This document shows positions 18,937 to 29,469 of a stretch of DNA of 64,000 bases, in pieces; the stretch's first letter is position 1, and each line of letters opens with the position of its first letter. The DNA is from Nemertoderma westbladi. Its lineage: Eukaryota; Xenacoelomorpha; Nemertodermatida; Nemertodermatidae. The translations under genes and the position numbers were made by a program. Under the pieces are notes generated by a model. It was given only the letters and a program-made list of their open reading frames with translations, was not told the DNA's origin and did not search any database. The stretch lies in the NCBI GenBank assembly GCA_032718475.1, contig JAUCBJ010007135.1, positions 1-64,000 of the forward strand, given 5' to 3'.

Positions 18937-21554
18937 CAACAAATAACGTATCCGATACCGACGAGATGGATCACCACACAGACTCGGAAGCCGACGAGGT
19001 ACCAAACGTCAAAAACATGACCCGTCGGTTAGGGGCTCTTAAAGGCGGAGTAACCCGAGCGTATCAACGGATGGAGAAACAACTCAAGGGAGTCAAAACC
19101 CCCCTCAATGAGGTACAAACTCAGCTTCAAAGTATCCGAAATATCCTACAGCGGTACGAAAGAATGATACAGGCGTACCAAGAGCTTGTTCCCCCCACCG
19201 ATCTGGAAAACTACCCCAAGCTGGAAGAACACGTTGTACATCTAGATGGGTTCCGCAAACAACACCGGAGGACCCTCAGCCTTGTGAGAGGCTATGAGGA
19301 ACAGTATTACAAGAGGGCTGAAAGAACAGACGCGGAATCAGTACGATCCTCCAGCATCAGGACAGGAGTACATCGCAAAAGAATGAGGTCCACCAGAAAT
19401 CAGCACTCCAGCGCTAGGAGCGAGATATCCGGCTCAGCGCGCAGTTCTCAAGGGGCGCCGCCACTCCGAGACCAACTGCGAGAGCGGAAGGCATTAGCCC
19501 TCAAAGCTCGGATGGAAGATGAGTATATTCAACTGCAAGCCGAGCAAGATGTATTAGCTGCAGAAACACAAAGGCGTGAGGCCGAACAAGCGGCCGAACG
19601 GCAGGCCGAACAACGTGAACAGGAAGCCGAACAACGCAGGCGAGAGGACGAACAACGCAAACGAGAGGACGAACGACAGGCCGAACAACGCAAACACGAG
19701 GACGAACGACAGGCCGAACAGCGCAAACACGAGGCCGAACAACGCAAACAGGAGGCCGAACAACGCGGACGAGAGGCCGAACGGGAGATCGAACAACGTA
19801 AATGGGAAGCAGAAATGCGTAAACAACACGCCGAGGCCCAAGCAATTCTCATCCACAAAAAGAACGCGGATATTGCAAAACTCGCGGAATACGAAGCCGC
19901 ACTTATAGAACGAGATATTCAACTCTACGAGGACTGGGAGAGGGATATAGATCAGGAATATGAACCAATCCCGGTACCGGAATTAGAAAAGTCATTTATA
20001 CCGACAGCGGCGAAACTTCCGAAACCCGAAATCCCGCCTACCAAACAGTCTACGCTATCGGCACAAGCACCGGTGTTCCATCCACCACCAGCGACGCTAA
20101 AGAACGAGGAACCTTATTTCCCATCCAACACCACGACAGCGAGTGTACCCAAGTACGAGCCTGAAAAGGACTCGGAACGGGACGCCACTCCCCGATCAAA
20201 CAACCCATTTACATCAACACCACAAACTCGTAGCTGCGTCATTATTAAAACTCCACCTATCATTGATCCATCAAGTATGGGAGTGAGTGCCAATAACTAT
20301 AACCCTCTGAGTCACTCCAGTTCAGACGACGTCAGCATCATCCGGGCGTTGGAGAACCGCCTTGCTATGCCTAAGATGGAGATTCGCACCTTCGAAGGAG
20401 ATCCCGTCGATTACCTCAGATTCAAGAAACGGTTCTTCGCGCAGATCGGATCAACGGACATAGCCGACGCACAGAAATTGGTATATTTATCGCAATACCT
20501 GGGTGACAAACCACGCAGAATTATTGCATGTTTTGAAGGAGGTTCTCATGAGGCATACTATGACGCATGGAAGACTCTAGATAAAAGATACGGAAACACC
20601 GGAACTATAATTAATAAAACTCTAGAGAGACTGATACAGGACGCGGGATCACTAGGGGACCCACAGAACATACAGGAATTCTCCGACTCTATGAAGGATG
20701 CCTACTACACTCTGAAACCCTTAAATAAGGAGGATCAGGTAAACAACATTCTAAACCTCCGACAGATCGCCCGGAAGTTCCCCGGATGGCTACAAAGTAA
20801 GTGGGCTTATAAATGTGTAGATCTCCGGCGCAGACATCCAGATCAAGATCCTAGCTTCCTTGAAATGTCGGCATTCCTGGACGATATCTCCGAAGCCATG
20901 AATGACTCGATGTTTTCAAAACAAAGTCTCGCAAAGTTGGACGGAATGGAGAGCAATTCCAGGAATAAGATAACCCCTCCGAAACCGAGATTCCGCCCCC
21001 CACCGGTAAGTACGATGGCCATCACCATGGCTGAGGATTCCGACGACGAAGACTACGAGGAACCGACATCCGCCGAGGAATGGGCATGTTATCTCGCGAA
21101 TTGGGCCCCCGAAAGGGAAGGCGTCACAAATTCCCTACTCTGTCTCTTCTGTGGGGAGAAACATAAAGTGGAATTCTGCAGGAAGTTTCAGTTCGCCGAA
21201 CTCGTCCCACGTTTCGAGGCGATAATGAAACACCGAGGATGTTTCCGGTGTCTTGGAACAGGTCACTACGTTCGGGATTGCGACCAAAGGTCGTGCTGTG
21301 CTGTCTGTAACGACCAACGCCATCACACGCTCCTCCACATCCCCGCGAACTTCGACTTTACTACCCTCCCCTTTCGGATCGAAGCCAGGCGAAGAGGAGA
21401 AACAAACCACGTCTTCAAAGGAACCCGGACAACCCAACGGAGAGAAACCAACCCGTTTAAAATCTCCACCGCTACACCACAAGTAACAAATATTTCGGCC
21501 ACGATTAATCTTATAAATCGCCGCTACATGGTTTTCTCCAGATGGAAGGAGTGA
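18933..21554 (+). CDS. Gag of the BEL/Pao element
   Basis: 873 codons. The N-terminal 180 residues include a helical segment. Residues about 185-320 are a long Glu/Arg/Gln-rich coiled coil made of short repeats (AEQRKHEDERQ), with a matching DNA minisatellite at 19560-19845. A Pro/Thr-rich linker follows. Residues about 479-665 are the DUF1759-type gag core (MEIRTFEGDPVDYLRFKKRF, LDKRYGN, FPGWLQSKW). After an acidic patch come zinc knuckles from about residue 736: CLFCGEKHKVEFC, CFRCLGTGHYVRDC and CCAVCNDQRHHTLLH. The protein should form the particle and bind RNA. The word starting TACGAGCCTGAAAAGGACTC (20154-20179) also occurs in the LTR. The frame ends only 12 bases into pol. Confidence 0.9.
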   Translation: MTTNNVSDTDEMDHHTDSEADEVPNVKNMTRRLGALKGGVTRAYQRMEKQLKGVKTPLNEVQTQLQSIRNILQRYERMIQAYQELVPPTDLENYPKLEEHVVHLDGFRKQHRRTLSLVRGYEEQYYKRAERTDAESVRSSSIRTGVHRKRMRSTRNQHSSARSEISGSARSSQGAPPLRDQLRERKALALKARMEDEYIQLQAEQDVLAAETQRREAEQAAERQAEQREQEAEQRRREDEQRKREDERQAEQRKHEDERQAEQRKHEAEQRKQEAEQRGREAEREIEQRKWEAEMRKQHAEAQAILIHKKNADIAKLAEYEAALIERDIQLYEDWERDIDQEYEPIPVPELEKSFIPTAAKLPKPEIPPTKQSTLSAQAPVFHPPPATLKNEEPYFPSNTTTASVPKYEPEKDSERDATPRSNNPFTSTPQTRSCVIIKTPPIIDPSSMGVSANNYNPLSHSSSDDVSIIRALENRLAMPKMEIRTFEGDPVDYLRFKKRFFAQIGSTDIADAQKLVYLSQYLGDKPRRIIACFEGGSHEAYYDAWKTLDKRYGNTGTIINKTLERLIQDAGSLGDPQNIQEFSDSMKDAYYTLKPLNKEDQVNNILNLRQIARKFPGWLQSKWAYKCVDLRRRHPDQDPSFLEMSAFLDDISEAMNDSMFSKQSLAKLDGMESNSRNKITPPKPRFRPPPVSTMAITMAEDSDDEDYEEPTSAEEWACYLANWAPEREGVTNSLLCLFCGEKHKVEFCRKFQFAELVPRFEAIMKHRGCFRCLGTGHYVRDCDQRSCCAVCNDQRHHTLLHIPANFDFTTLPFRIEARRRGETNHVFKGTRTTQRRETNPFKISTATPQVTNISATINLINRRYMVFSRWKE

Positions 21555-24500
21555 TGAAGGGCTACGAAACGGCTAAGTTAACCATAAAGAACGCCTTGGT
21601 ACACACAGACCTCCGGGTGCGGTTCCGACAATCAGCCGAGTACGCCCCCCTCATACAATTGGCCCTGGACGATGTAGACCTGAGGTGTCCGCAGTTGGAC
21701 GTAAACCGTATCACCCTACTGATCGGACTTGATACACCGGAACTACACATCCCCACCGGAGATATCGCCCGATCTATAAACCAGGATGACGGATTTTATG
21801 CTGAACGAACAATAATGGGATGGACACTCTGCGGCATTAAGGAGGAAACCACGGACACCTATACCTACCTTCCCAAATGTCAGATTAAAGAGAATGTAAC
21901 CTCCGTGGGTTACTGCTCAGCTTCGGATCTCGACGAGGATTTGTTTCTGGAAACCGAGAAAACCCAACGAGAGATGACGAAATATTTTAATTTGGAGACC
22001 CAGGAGTTCGCGGAAAAGAACGAAAATCCATCCGAAGAGGACCAATATTGTATGGACGTTCTCGACCAGGCCACGTTTAAAGACGGACACTGGAGTTCAC
22101 CTATGTTATGGAAGGACCCAAACAAACCAATGGCAAACAACGCCAGCATGGCACTTAGGCGACTTAAAGGGATTCTACGCCGGTTGAATGACCAACCCGA
22201 GATAAAGGAGAAATATAATACCGTAATCCAAGGATATCTCAATGATGGATTGGCAGAAATAGTACCACGGAACGAACTGCAAGGTGGTGAAAGAACATAT
22301 TATCTCCCAACCCACTATGTAGTAGAAGCCCGCAAAGGTGGGAAAATCCGAGTGGTAAATGATGCTGCCGCTATGTACCAGGGCGAATCCCTAAACAGTC
22401 AACTTTACACGGGACCCAACATATATAGCACACTCATTGGCGTATTGATCAGGTTCAGGGAAAACCGGGTAGCATTCACCTGTGACATCAAGGCCATGTT
22501 TCATCAAGTTCGTACGTTACCAAGAGACTCGGACTGTCTACGTATCCTATGGACGGATAAAACGCTCACTCAACAGGAGATTAGCCAACTCACGATCAAG
22601 GACGTAGACGTAATGCGTATGGTCGTCAGGATCTTCGGCGCTAAGGACTCGCCGGTAGCATGCAGTGACATGCTAAAGAGGACAGCAACTATGTGCGAAA
22701 ACGAGTTCCCCCCAACCGTCATAGAAACCATTCGACTATGCTTCTACGTGGACGACGGATGCGCCGGCGCGGATAATGTGGATGAGGCATATCGGCTAGC
22801 GATGGGGATGGTAGAATGTCTGAAGAAAGGAGGGTTTCCGCTCGTGAAGTTCAGATCCCACGACAAAACACTTATGGAAAAGTTTCCGGAGGACATCCGG
22901 CTGGAAAATAACAAGATGTATTCGGAGGATGTGGAACATCGTGTACTCGGGATCGAATGGGACATAGAATCCGATGAATTCATCTTCAAATATAAACCCC
23001 TACCCAAGCCTATGACAAAAAGGGGATGTTTGTCGATAAAAAGTGCCATCTTCGACCCACTAAATTTCATATCTCCAGTAACCTTGGCCGGAATGAACCT
23101 GATTAAGGAAATGTGGATAGAAGGACTGGGATGGGACGAAGAGCTTCCCCCATACCTTAGCGTCAAATGGAGAAAATGGACGGAGCAGCTCGAACACCTA
23201 CATCTTATGCGAATACCTAGACCGTTCTTCCTCGATAAACTGCCCACCGATATCTTCCAGCTCCACACCTTTTCGGATGCTTCAAATACCGGAATCGGCG
23301 TAGTAACCTTCCTACGGAGACTAAGTAGCGATGGAAACGGCGATACAAGCTTCTTATTCTCCAAAGCAAAGACAGTATCCGGGGAATTCGTAGCAACGAT
23401 TCCGAGACTCGAGCTACAAGCTGCAGTTTGGGCAGTAAGACAGAATCGCATGGCTATGCGGAACCTACGGATCCCCATAGAATCTCAACACTTCTGGGTA
23501 GATTCGAGTATAGTTCTCTATTATCTCCACTCTCCATCACGGCGTCACACCACGTTTGTTGCAAATCGAGCCACAGAGATTAAACAGTGTACAGGCCGAG
23601 AACAGTGGCATCACGTGAACGGGAAGGGAAACCCAGCGGACTTATCAAGCCGAGGCGCCACCCCAAAACAACTCGGTAAAAGTAAACTCTGGCTTACCGG
23701 CCCGGAATTCCTACGGCAACCACAGTTAACATGGAGTACCCGATTCGACCCCGAACTCGATAGCGGAAAATACTCCGAGGACGATAAAGAGATTCGTAAA
23801 ATCCATCGAAGCAACGCGGTGGAAATTTATAGTTGCCTGACTGAGCCTGCAAAGGACTCGGGCAGGCACTATAACGTCGCGACGATCACTCAACTAGCGA
23901 CGTCTTTACATCGGTTGATCGAGCGAACTTCATCCATGAGACGGCTCGTCCACCACGTTATAACCCTTCGCAACTTCCTACGGTGGAAAAACAACAAACC
24001 GATAGTTCAACGGAATATACAAGAACTCATTATCGCGGAGAAGTGTATTGTTAGATATGTCCAGAAAGAAAGTTTCCCCGATGAATGGGAACAACTTAGT
24101 GCGGGCAAAACGTTGAAACCGGACAGCCCAGTCTACCAACTAAGACCAATGATGGGAGAGGACGGACTGATCCGACTGAATACCCGGATGGCAAACGCCC
24201 CGGTCGAATATGAGGTTAAATACCCGGCGCTTCTGCCCGGAACGTCGACACTAGCTAAGCTATTAATTCTACAATGTCACGAGGACAACCACCACGCAGG
24301 ACAGAATTGGATTATAGCTAATAAAAGACAAAGATATTGGATCACCCACATCCAGCCACTGATCCGGAAAGTGTTGAAACGTTGCTTCACCTGCAGACGT
24401 TACCTAGCGCCACCAATCACCCAAAAGATGGCCGACTTACCAGCCACCCGTCTACAAGCGGATTCCCAGCCATTCTACGTCACCGGGGTGGACTGTTTCG

Positions 24501-25450
24501 GACCGTTCACGGTTATTGAACGACGATCCAACATCAAATGCTGGGGAGCCATCTTCACCTGCCTGAGGTCTAGGGCAATTTACCTAGATATCGTGGTAAA
24601 TCTGACACAACACGCATTCATCAACGCTCTGCGTCGGTTCGTGGCGAACAACGGGACATGCCGCCACATGTATTCCGATAATGGTATAAACTTTGTGGGA
24701 GGAGAAAGGGAACTCAGAGAGGCGATCGAGGGATGGTTTACCGATAACACCGCATCCCAAGTCTGGAAGGAACACCAGATACAGTGGCACTTCCAGACCC
24801 CCTTAGCCCCCCATACGAGCGGGGTATGGGAGAAACTGATCGACCTCGTGAAACGATCCATGCGCGTCGCTCTAGGCGATACCCGGGTAACCCATGACAC
24901 CCTCCGCACAACATTCTGCGAGATCACGGCTACCCTGAACAACCGACCTATTGTCCCTATCCGCGACGACCCCACAGACCTGGAGCCCCTCACTCCTAAC
25001 CACCTACTGGGGAGACCCAAAACCCACCTCCTCCCGGAAACCATGTTCCCGGATCCCAACGAGATCACGAAACATACAAACTGGAAAAAGGCCCAAGCGT
25101 TGGCAGCGCATTGGTGGAGAATTTGGGCCCAGGAATACCTCATAACCCTCCGGACCAGGAGGAAATGGAACAACACCTACCGGAACGTCGCAGTTGGCGA
25201 CATGGTGCTAGTTAAAGAAGATCTCAAAGACCGCGTTCACTGGCCTGTGGCGCGGGTCGTGACCATACACCCAAGCAAAGACGGACTTGCGAGGACTGTG
25301 ACGATACGAACGGCAAAGGGCCACTACCAACGCCCTATCCAGAAGCTGTGCCTTCTTGAAGGCAATGACAGTGGTGATTCTACAAGAGGTGATAAGTTCC
25401 CTACTACGGATCCTGCTGCAGACATTGGTGACAATTACAAAACCGTGTAA
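21542..25450 (+). CDS. Pol of the BEL/Pao element (RT, RNase H, integrase; protease incomplete)
   Basis: 1302 codons from ATG 21542, in the -1 frame relative to gag. The frame is open from 21509. It starts with only the end of a BEL-type protease (ITLLIGLDTPELHIP). No D[ST]G active site is found in this or the gag frame. RT: FTCDIKAMFHQVRTLP (about residue 314) and FYVDDGCAGADN (about 401). RNase H: LHTFSDASNTGIG (about 577), RLELQAAVWAVRQ, FWVDSSIVLYYLH. Integrase: zinc-binding HHAGQNWIIANKR...RCFTCRRYL (about 917), core VTGVDCFGPF, YSDNGINFVGG (about 1045) and SGVWEKLIDLVKR (about 1094), which supply the D, D and E. The C-terminal module holds VAVGDMVLVKEDL and W.VARVV. No slippery heptamer is seen in the short overlap. 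Confidence 0.9.
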   Translation: MEGVMKGYETAKLTIKNALVHTDLRVRFRQSAEYAPLIQLALDDVDLRCPQLDVNRITLLIGLDTPELHIPTGDIARSINQDDGFYAERTIMGWTLCGIKEETTDTYTYLPKCQIKENVTSVGYCSASDLDEDLFLETEKTQREMTKYFNLETQEFAEKNENPSEEDQYCMDVLDQATFKDGHWSSPMLWKDPNKPMANNASMALRRLKGILRRLNDQPEIKEKYNTVIQGYLNDGLAEIVPRNELQGGERTYYLPTHYVVEARKGGKIRVVNDAAAMYQGESLNSQLYTGPNIYSTLIGVLIRFRENRVAFTCDIKAMFHQVRTLPRDSDCLRILWTDKTLTQQEISQLTIKDVDVMRMVVRIFGAKDSPVACSDMLKRTATMCENEFPPTVIETIRLCFYVDDGCAGADNVDEAYRLAMGMVECLKKGGFPLVKFRSHDKTLMEKFPEDIRLENNKMYSEDVEHRVLGIEWDIESDEFIFKYKPLPKPMTKRGCLSIKSAIFDPLNFISPVTLAGMNLIKEMWIEGLGWDEELPPYLSVKWRKWTEQLEHLHLMRIPRPFFLDKLPTDIFQLHTFSDASNTGIGVVTFLRRLSSDGNGDTSFLFSKAKTVSGEFVATIPRLELQAAVWAVRQNRMAMRNLRIPIESQHFWVDSSIVLYYLHSPSRRHTTFVANRATEIKQCTGREQWHHVNGKGNPADLSSRGATPKQLGKSKLWLTGPEFLRQPQLTWSTRFDPELDSGKYSEDDKEIRKIHRSNAVEIYSCLTEPAKDSGRHYNVATITQLATSLHRLIERTSSMRRLVHHVITLRNFLRWKNNKPIVQRNIQELIIAEKCIVRYVQKESFPDEWEQLSAGKTLKPDSPVYQLRPMMGEDGLIRLNTRMANAPVEYEVKYPALLPGTSTLAKLLILQCHEDNHHAGQNWIIANKRQRYWITHIQPLIRKVLKRCFTCRRYLAPPITQKMADLPATRLQADSQPFYVTGVDCFGPFTVIERRSNIKCWGAIFTCLRSRAIYLDIVVNLTQHAFINALRRFVANNGTCRHMYSDNGINFVGGERELREAIEGWFTDNTASQVWKEHQIQWHFQTPLAPHTSGVWEKLIDLVKRSMRVALGDTRVTHDTLRTTFCEITATLNNRPIVPIRDDPTDLEPLTPNHLLGRPKTHLLPETMFPDPNEITKHTNWKKAQALAAHWWRIWAQEYLITLRTRRKWNNTYRNVAVGDMVLVKEDLKDRVHWPVARVVTIHPSKDGLARTVTIRTAKGHYQRPIQKLCLLEGNDSGDSTRGDKFPTTDPAADIGDNYKTV

Positions 25451-26438
25451 CCCTTCTCATCATGTTGACAAACTCTTATAAACTGTGATTTATCGACAAC
25501 GAATTATGGACCCCCCTTAAACCAACTGTAACCACGCAATGGTATTTGTGTTTCCTCGTGTGTTATGTGGAGTCCAGCATCACCCTGCAGATGTTTCGAC
25601 TGACGCAGGGTCGTTTATGTATTGTTTACCCTGATTTTGGTCATCGGGACCAATGATATTGGATTATTGGAAATGGAAAAGATTTGAAGTGGAATTCATT
25701 GTATTCATTGCAGTATGTTATGTTGTCCGTTGCGTGCGCAGTTCGGGGCGTAGGCGGTGTAACGAGTCCAGCTGTAGATCCCGGATTGCCGCGCAACACC
25801 CCCTCTATCCCGTTATTCTGGTGGGTCCATGGTGCATCCACGTGACTTCGACGATAGAGGGTTTTATGTTTCTCAGTCGCGTTATTCTGGTGGGACCGTT
25901 ACGTGGATTTTGGGGCGTAGGCGGTGTAACGAGTCCAGCTGTAGATCCCAGAATGTTGCGTAACCCCATCCCACATGACTTCGTCGACTGAGCTTTATGT
26001 TGTTGGGAGTGTTATTCTGGTGGGTCCCTGGTGCATCCACGTGACTTCACTCCTAGCGTCTTCATTGTCCGTTACGTGTGCAGTTTGGGGCGTAGGCGGT
26101 GTAACGAGTCCAGCTGTAGATCCCAGATTGCCGCGTAACACCCCTTCCACGACAAAGATTAACCAAAGAAAATGATTGAATATAGTTGGAAACGATGAAA
26201 AGGATCAGACAACTCTACTATAAACCTGAATGATGACGCGTATACTGATGAAAATGAAATGATGCGCACCCTGGTGTTGCGCTTATAACAAATGATGATA
26301 GCCGGGGGGCTATAACCCCAATGATGATGTGGAAATAAATAAACGTGAAATAAATGGTGGAAATAAATGTTGAAATATATGTGGAAATAAATGAAATGAG
26401 ATGAAATAATAATGAAATGAAAAAAGACAAAAAAAAGG
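25451..26438 (+). repeat. Noncoding spacer between pol and ORF3 with three-fold tandem repeats
   Basis: Within 25745-26130 the word GGGGCGTAGGCGGTGTAACG and the following AGTCCAGCTGTAGATCCC occur at 25745, 25912 and 26087 (spacing 167 and 175 bp). GTTATTCTGGTGGG occurs at about 25811, 25881 and 26009. The third repeat is followed by an AT-rich, A-heavy stretch (26320-26480). There is no ORF. Its place just before ORF3 suggests a control region (promoter, splice or translation signals) for that ORF. Confidence 0.75.
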
Positions 26439-26446
26439 TATAAAAG
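26439..26446 (+). promoter_or_regulatory. TATA-box-like sequence upstream of ORF3
   Basis: TATAAAAG in an A-rich context (AAAAGGTATAAAAGAGGTC), about 250 bp before the ORF3 ATG at 26693. It fits the metazoan TATA consensus. The surroundings are AT-rich, so chance occurrence is possible. Confidence 0.35.
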
Positions 26447-26692
26447 AGGTCAAAGAAAAGAATTGGAAAAAAAAGGACAAAAAAGTCATAAAAAACTGGT
26501 TGGATATTATGTATAGCTATAGTAACTGTAAATGCTGAATGTATTAGCAATAAGATGATAGATGTCTATATAGCAATGTTATTTAATAAACTGAATTAAA
26601 TAAAAAACTGAATTATTCTGCGATCGCTATAGTTTCAGACTTTCTGGACTTATAATTAACTGATCTAATTTGTAACGGATATAATCGTAAAT

Positions 26693-29303
26693 ATGGACCC
26701 AAATCGCCAAATTATCGGCGAATTACGTAACACGATAGATCTACTGGAATATTCGCAACCTGGATCCCCTGACTTTGATACAAAGTGGAGCATTCTGCTA
26801 AATGAGAACGTACGAGAAGTTAAATTCACCGGGCGAGAGGGACCGGATTCTAAGAATCTACGAGCCCTCCGGTTAGCCGATGCTAGTACGAGACTGAAAA
26901 GAACTCAGAACGCAAAGGCAACCGGAGGGGACGATTCGTCGTTTTGGGAAACGTTCCGGCAGAGCGTCTACAGATCCCGATGTTTGATCTACGACAACGA
27001 GGGAAACGCGACGCCCACCTCGAAAGCGATTACGTTGGCGAGATGTCAAAGTTTCGTCGACGACAAGAGTACGTACCTCGCCCACTGGGGAAACCTGTCG
27101 GAGTGTACGGCGACGCTTCGAGAGGAACGCGTATCGATTATCCAAAACCGCGACGACTACCAGGAAAAGTACGGGGCGAAAGAATATTGTCGATCCTTAG
27201 TCGTCGTCCTCGGAACCCTGGACGGTTTGGTACTGGTGTGCCGAATATTCACCCAGACACCCGACACCCAGACAGGAAGTGCAGGCAGCCGGAGCGATCT
27301 GGTTGCTGCCTCCGGATATCCAAAAGATCCTCTTCGACTTCGACGTCATTAAAATCGGGTCGGATATCAAGGCGGACGTCCGGAACGACTACGCGAACGC
27401 TCCCGCAGGAAGAAACCGACGAAACGACCTCAACGCACTTAGCCATTGCATCGACACTCAAACGCTGCTAGCCTGGTTACGATTCGCCGAGTTCATGCGA
27501 GGATTCCAAGAAGTGAGACCGACGAAATCCGGGATCGGCTACCTCGCTGTGCTCAACGGCGGTATCGACTTCAAACCCCAGAAATTCCGGGACTATAATA
27601 AAATATACGGCGGATACCCGGGATTAGAGATAAAGAGCGAGCGAGAGGGTCGATGGAAGGACGTCGATCGGAAGTGGACGATACACCAAAGGTGGGAGAA
27701 TCCCGATCGACGGAGCTATATCTACGTCGTTATGGAATGCTACACCGTCGCTAAGTTTATCTGTAAAACTCTCGATAACCTTATTACGGCGGTCCCCCTT
27801 TCCTTCGTCGACTACGATTGGAACGAGGTTATAAACCATGCGTTTAAAGCGGTCGAGAACATTACACCGGGAGAATCGAAAACACCCGCCGTTATCGATT
27901 CCTGGGACGAGAGCGGACCTTACGACATCCCTACGATTACCGAACTTCTCGGTGCGGAGGAGCCTCTGATCTCCTCGGAAGGGGAAGAGATATGGCTAAA
28001 CGAGGGTGTTCTACTCTCCACCCCGAAGCGACAACTCGAGCCGGAGGCCGCGTACGGACCGGCCGCCAAACGGGTTGCCTCGGCCGAACCGATGAAGAGA
28101 GCAGGCGTCTACACCCCACGCGGCTCCGGTAGCCCCGCGAGAGAGGTAGCCACTACGGCTGCATTGAGCGACTTCGGCGACATATGCCAACGGTTATCCC
28201 CGTATCCTTTCCCGGGCGGCGAAGATTGGTCGTCGGAGATTCCGAGTACCACCCAACAACGGACCCGCTCAGCGATACTGGTCAAGGAAGGCCCCAGCGA
28301 TGCGCCGACACCCGACGATCTCCTCGGTATCCCTCCGTCGAAAACCCCGGCACCTCTTCGCCGACCAGCGGTAGCTACTACACCCGCCGTTCCTCAGGAC
28401 CCTATGCGACTAACCCGTTGGTACGCCGAGCAAACTGAATGGATCCACCGCCAGAAACGGTCGTCCGAGCTGAGACCAGCGGGACACAAAGAGGGTTATC
28501 GAAGCGAGAACATACTACGCAAAAGCCCAGCATTCCGCGGGCTACCGACCACCGAGAATATTCCGAAGAGCGACCGACGACTCGAATACTACGCCGGCGT
28601 CCCGATTCCGATATTCCCCGGTCGAGAGATGCAGTTGGAGGTATGCGGCGACTGCGGTTCGGAGCAGTGCCCACGCAGCAGAAGGAATCGGGTTACCGAT
28701 TCTTGCCTCCAGCTCCTCGGGATACTCAATTGCCCATACTGCGCGACATCGGGCCACGACGTTTCCGTCTGCCCGATTCTTTATAACCTCTGCACCACGT
28801 GCGGTTTCCGTGGACATTCCTCTAGCCCCCGCTGCTATATCAAATGTCCAACCAAAGACGTTACCGCTATGGGAAATATGGTCATGTTTGAAACATACGC
28901 AAACAGCCACTTAAAGACCAAGTTTCGGAGAAACGCTCGGAATATCGCGCAGGAGATGGCGTGCGGATATTTCTCCTTCCCGGAACGCCTCCACACGTCG
29001 GCCTCGCTACTCTTCCATTACGTGGATCTGCTACTGAGCGCCGGATTATTCGGTCCATTCGAAGTTATTAGACGATTATATTCGTATAAAGAGGAGTTCG
29101 GTGACGGAGAATGGTTCCTAGAGGCACGCAACTCCGAGTTGGAAAGACGAACCGACATGATACCGTTGCCTTCGAAAGGAAGAGCCGCCAGGAGACAAGC
29201 CGAAGCGTTACTCACAATGGATGTTGACGCTCCTCTACCAGCCATAGCGATCGATGAGAGTCGAAGGGCGAAGAGACGAAAGGCGTACCAGAAAAAGAAA
29301 TAA
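26693..29303 (+). CDS. ORF3 of the BEL/Pao element, gag-like zinc-knuckle protein of unknown function
   Basis: A large third ORF between pol and the 3' LTR. It starts at ATG 26693 (MDPNRQIIGELRN) and runs to 27352. The main frame continues in another phase (open from 27201) to 29303, so one frame change lies between 27201 and 27352. Total about 870 codons. Near 28640-28850 are Cys/His motifs: CGDCGSEQC, then CPYCATSGHDVSVC (a perfect CX2CX4HX4C knuckle) and CTTCGFRGHSSSPRC (CX2CX4HX5C). The middle is Pro/Ser/Thr-rich. The tail is basic (RRAKRRKAYQKKK), like a nuclear localisation signal. No membrane segment, so it is not envelope-like. The role is unknown. A nucleic-acid-binding partner of gag is a fair guess. 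It shares an exact 27-base word with the 5' LTR (26887-26913). Confidence 0.7.
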
Positions 29304-29460
29304 TGGATTGGGATATTCCAGGAACATTTATCGAACATTTATTTTTATACAAACTCTAGGCCAAATTAATTAAAAACTATGCAATATTAAATTTGGGATT
29401 TTTTATATTGGGAATGACCTACGCAAACTCAATCGACCGACAGACTTCACGAAGGTCATT

Positions 29461-29469
29461 GGGGGGGAC
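29461..29469 (+). other. Polypurine tract
   Basis: Seven G residues plus AC lie directly before the 3' LTR (ATTGGGGGGGAC then TGTTCGCGG), the expected priming site for plus-strand DNA synthesis. Confidence 0.8.

Noticed and set aside
19501-19922. Three Cys/Arg- and Phe/Leu-rich minus-strand frames
   Set aside because: Antisense shadows of the repetitive gag coiled coil; low complexity and no domain.
21509-21554. Programmed -1 frameshift site between gag and pol
   Set aside because: The overlap contains no canonical X XXY YYZ heptamer in the gag frame; the frame change may come from the same event that removed the protease centre.
22744-23478. A 244-codon minus-strand frame in the first BEL/Pao element
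   Set aside because: Antisense of the RT/RNase H coding sequence; no recognisable motif.
26693-29303. ORF3 as an envelope gene
   Set aside because: No signal peptide, membrane span or furin-like site is visible; zinc knuckles and a basic tail point to a nucleic-acid-binding protein instead.
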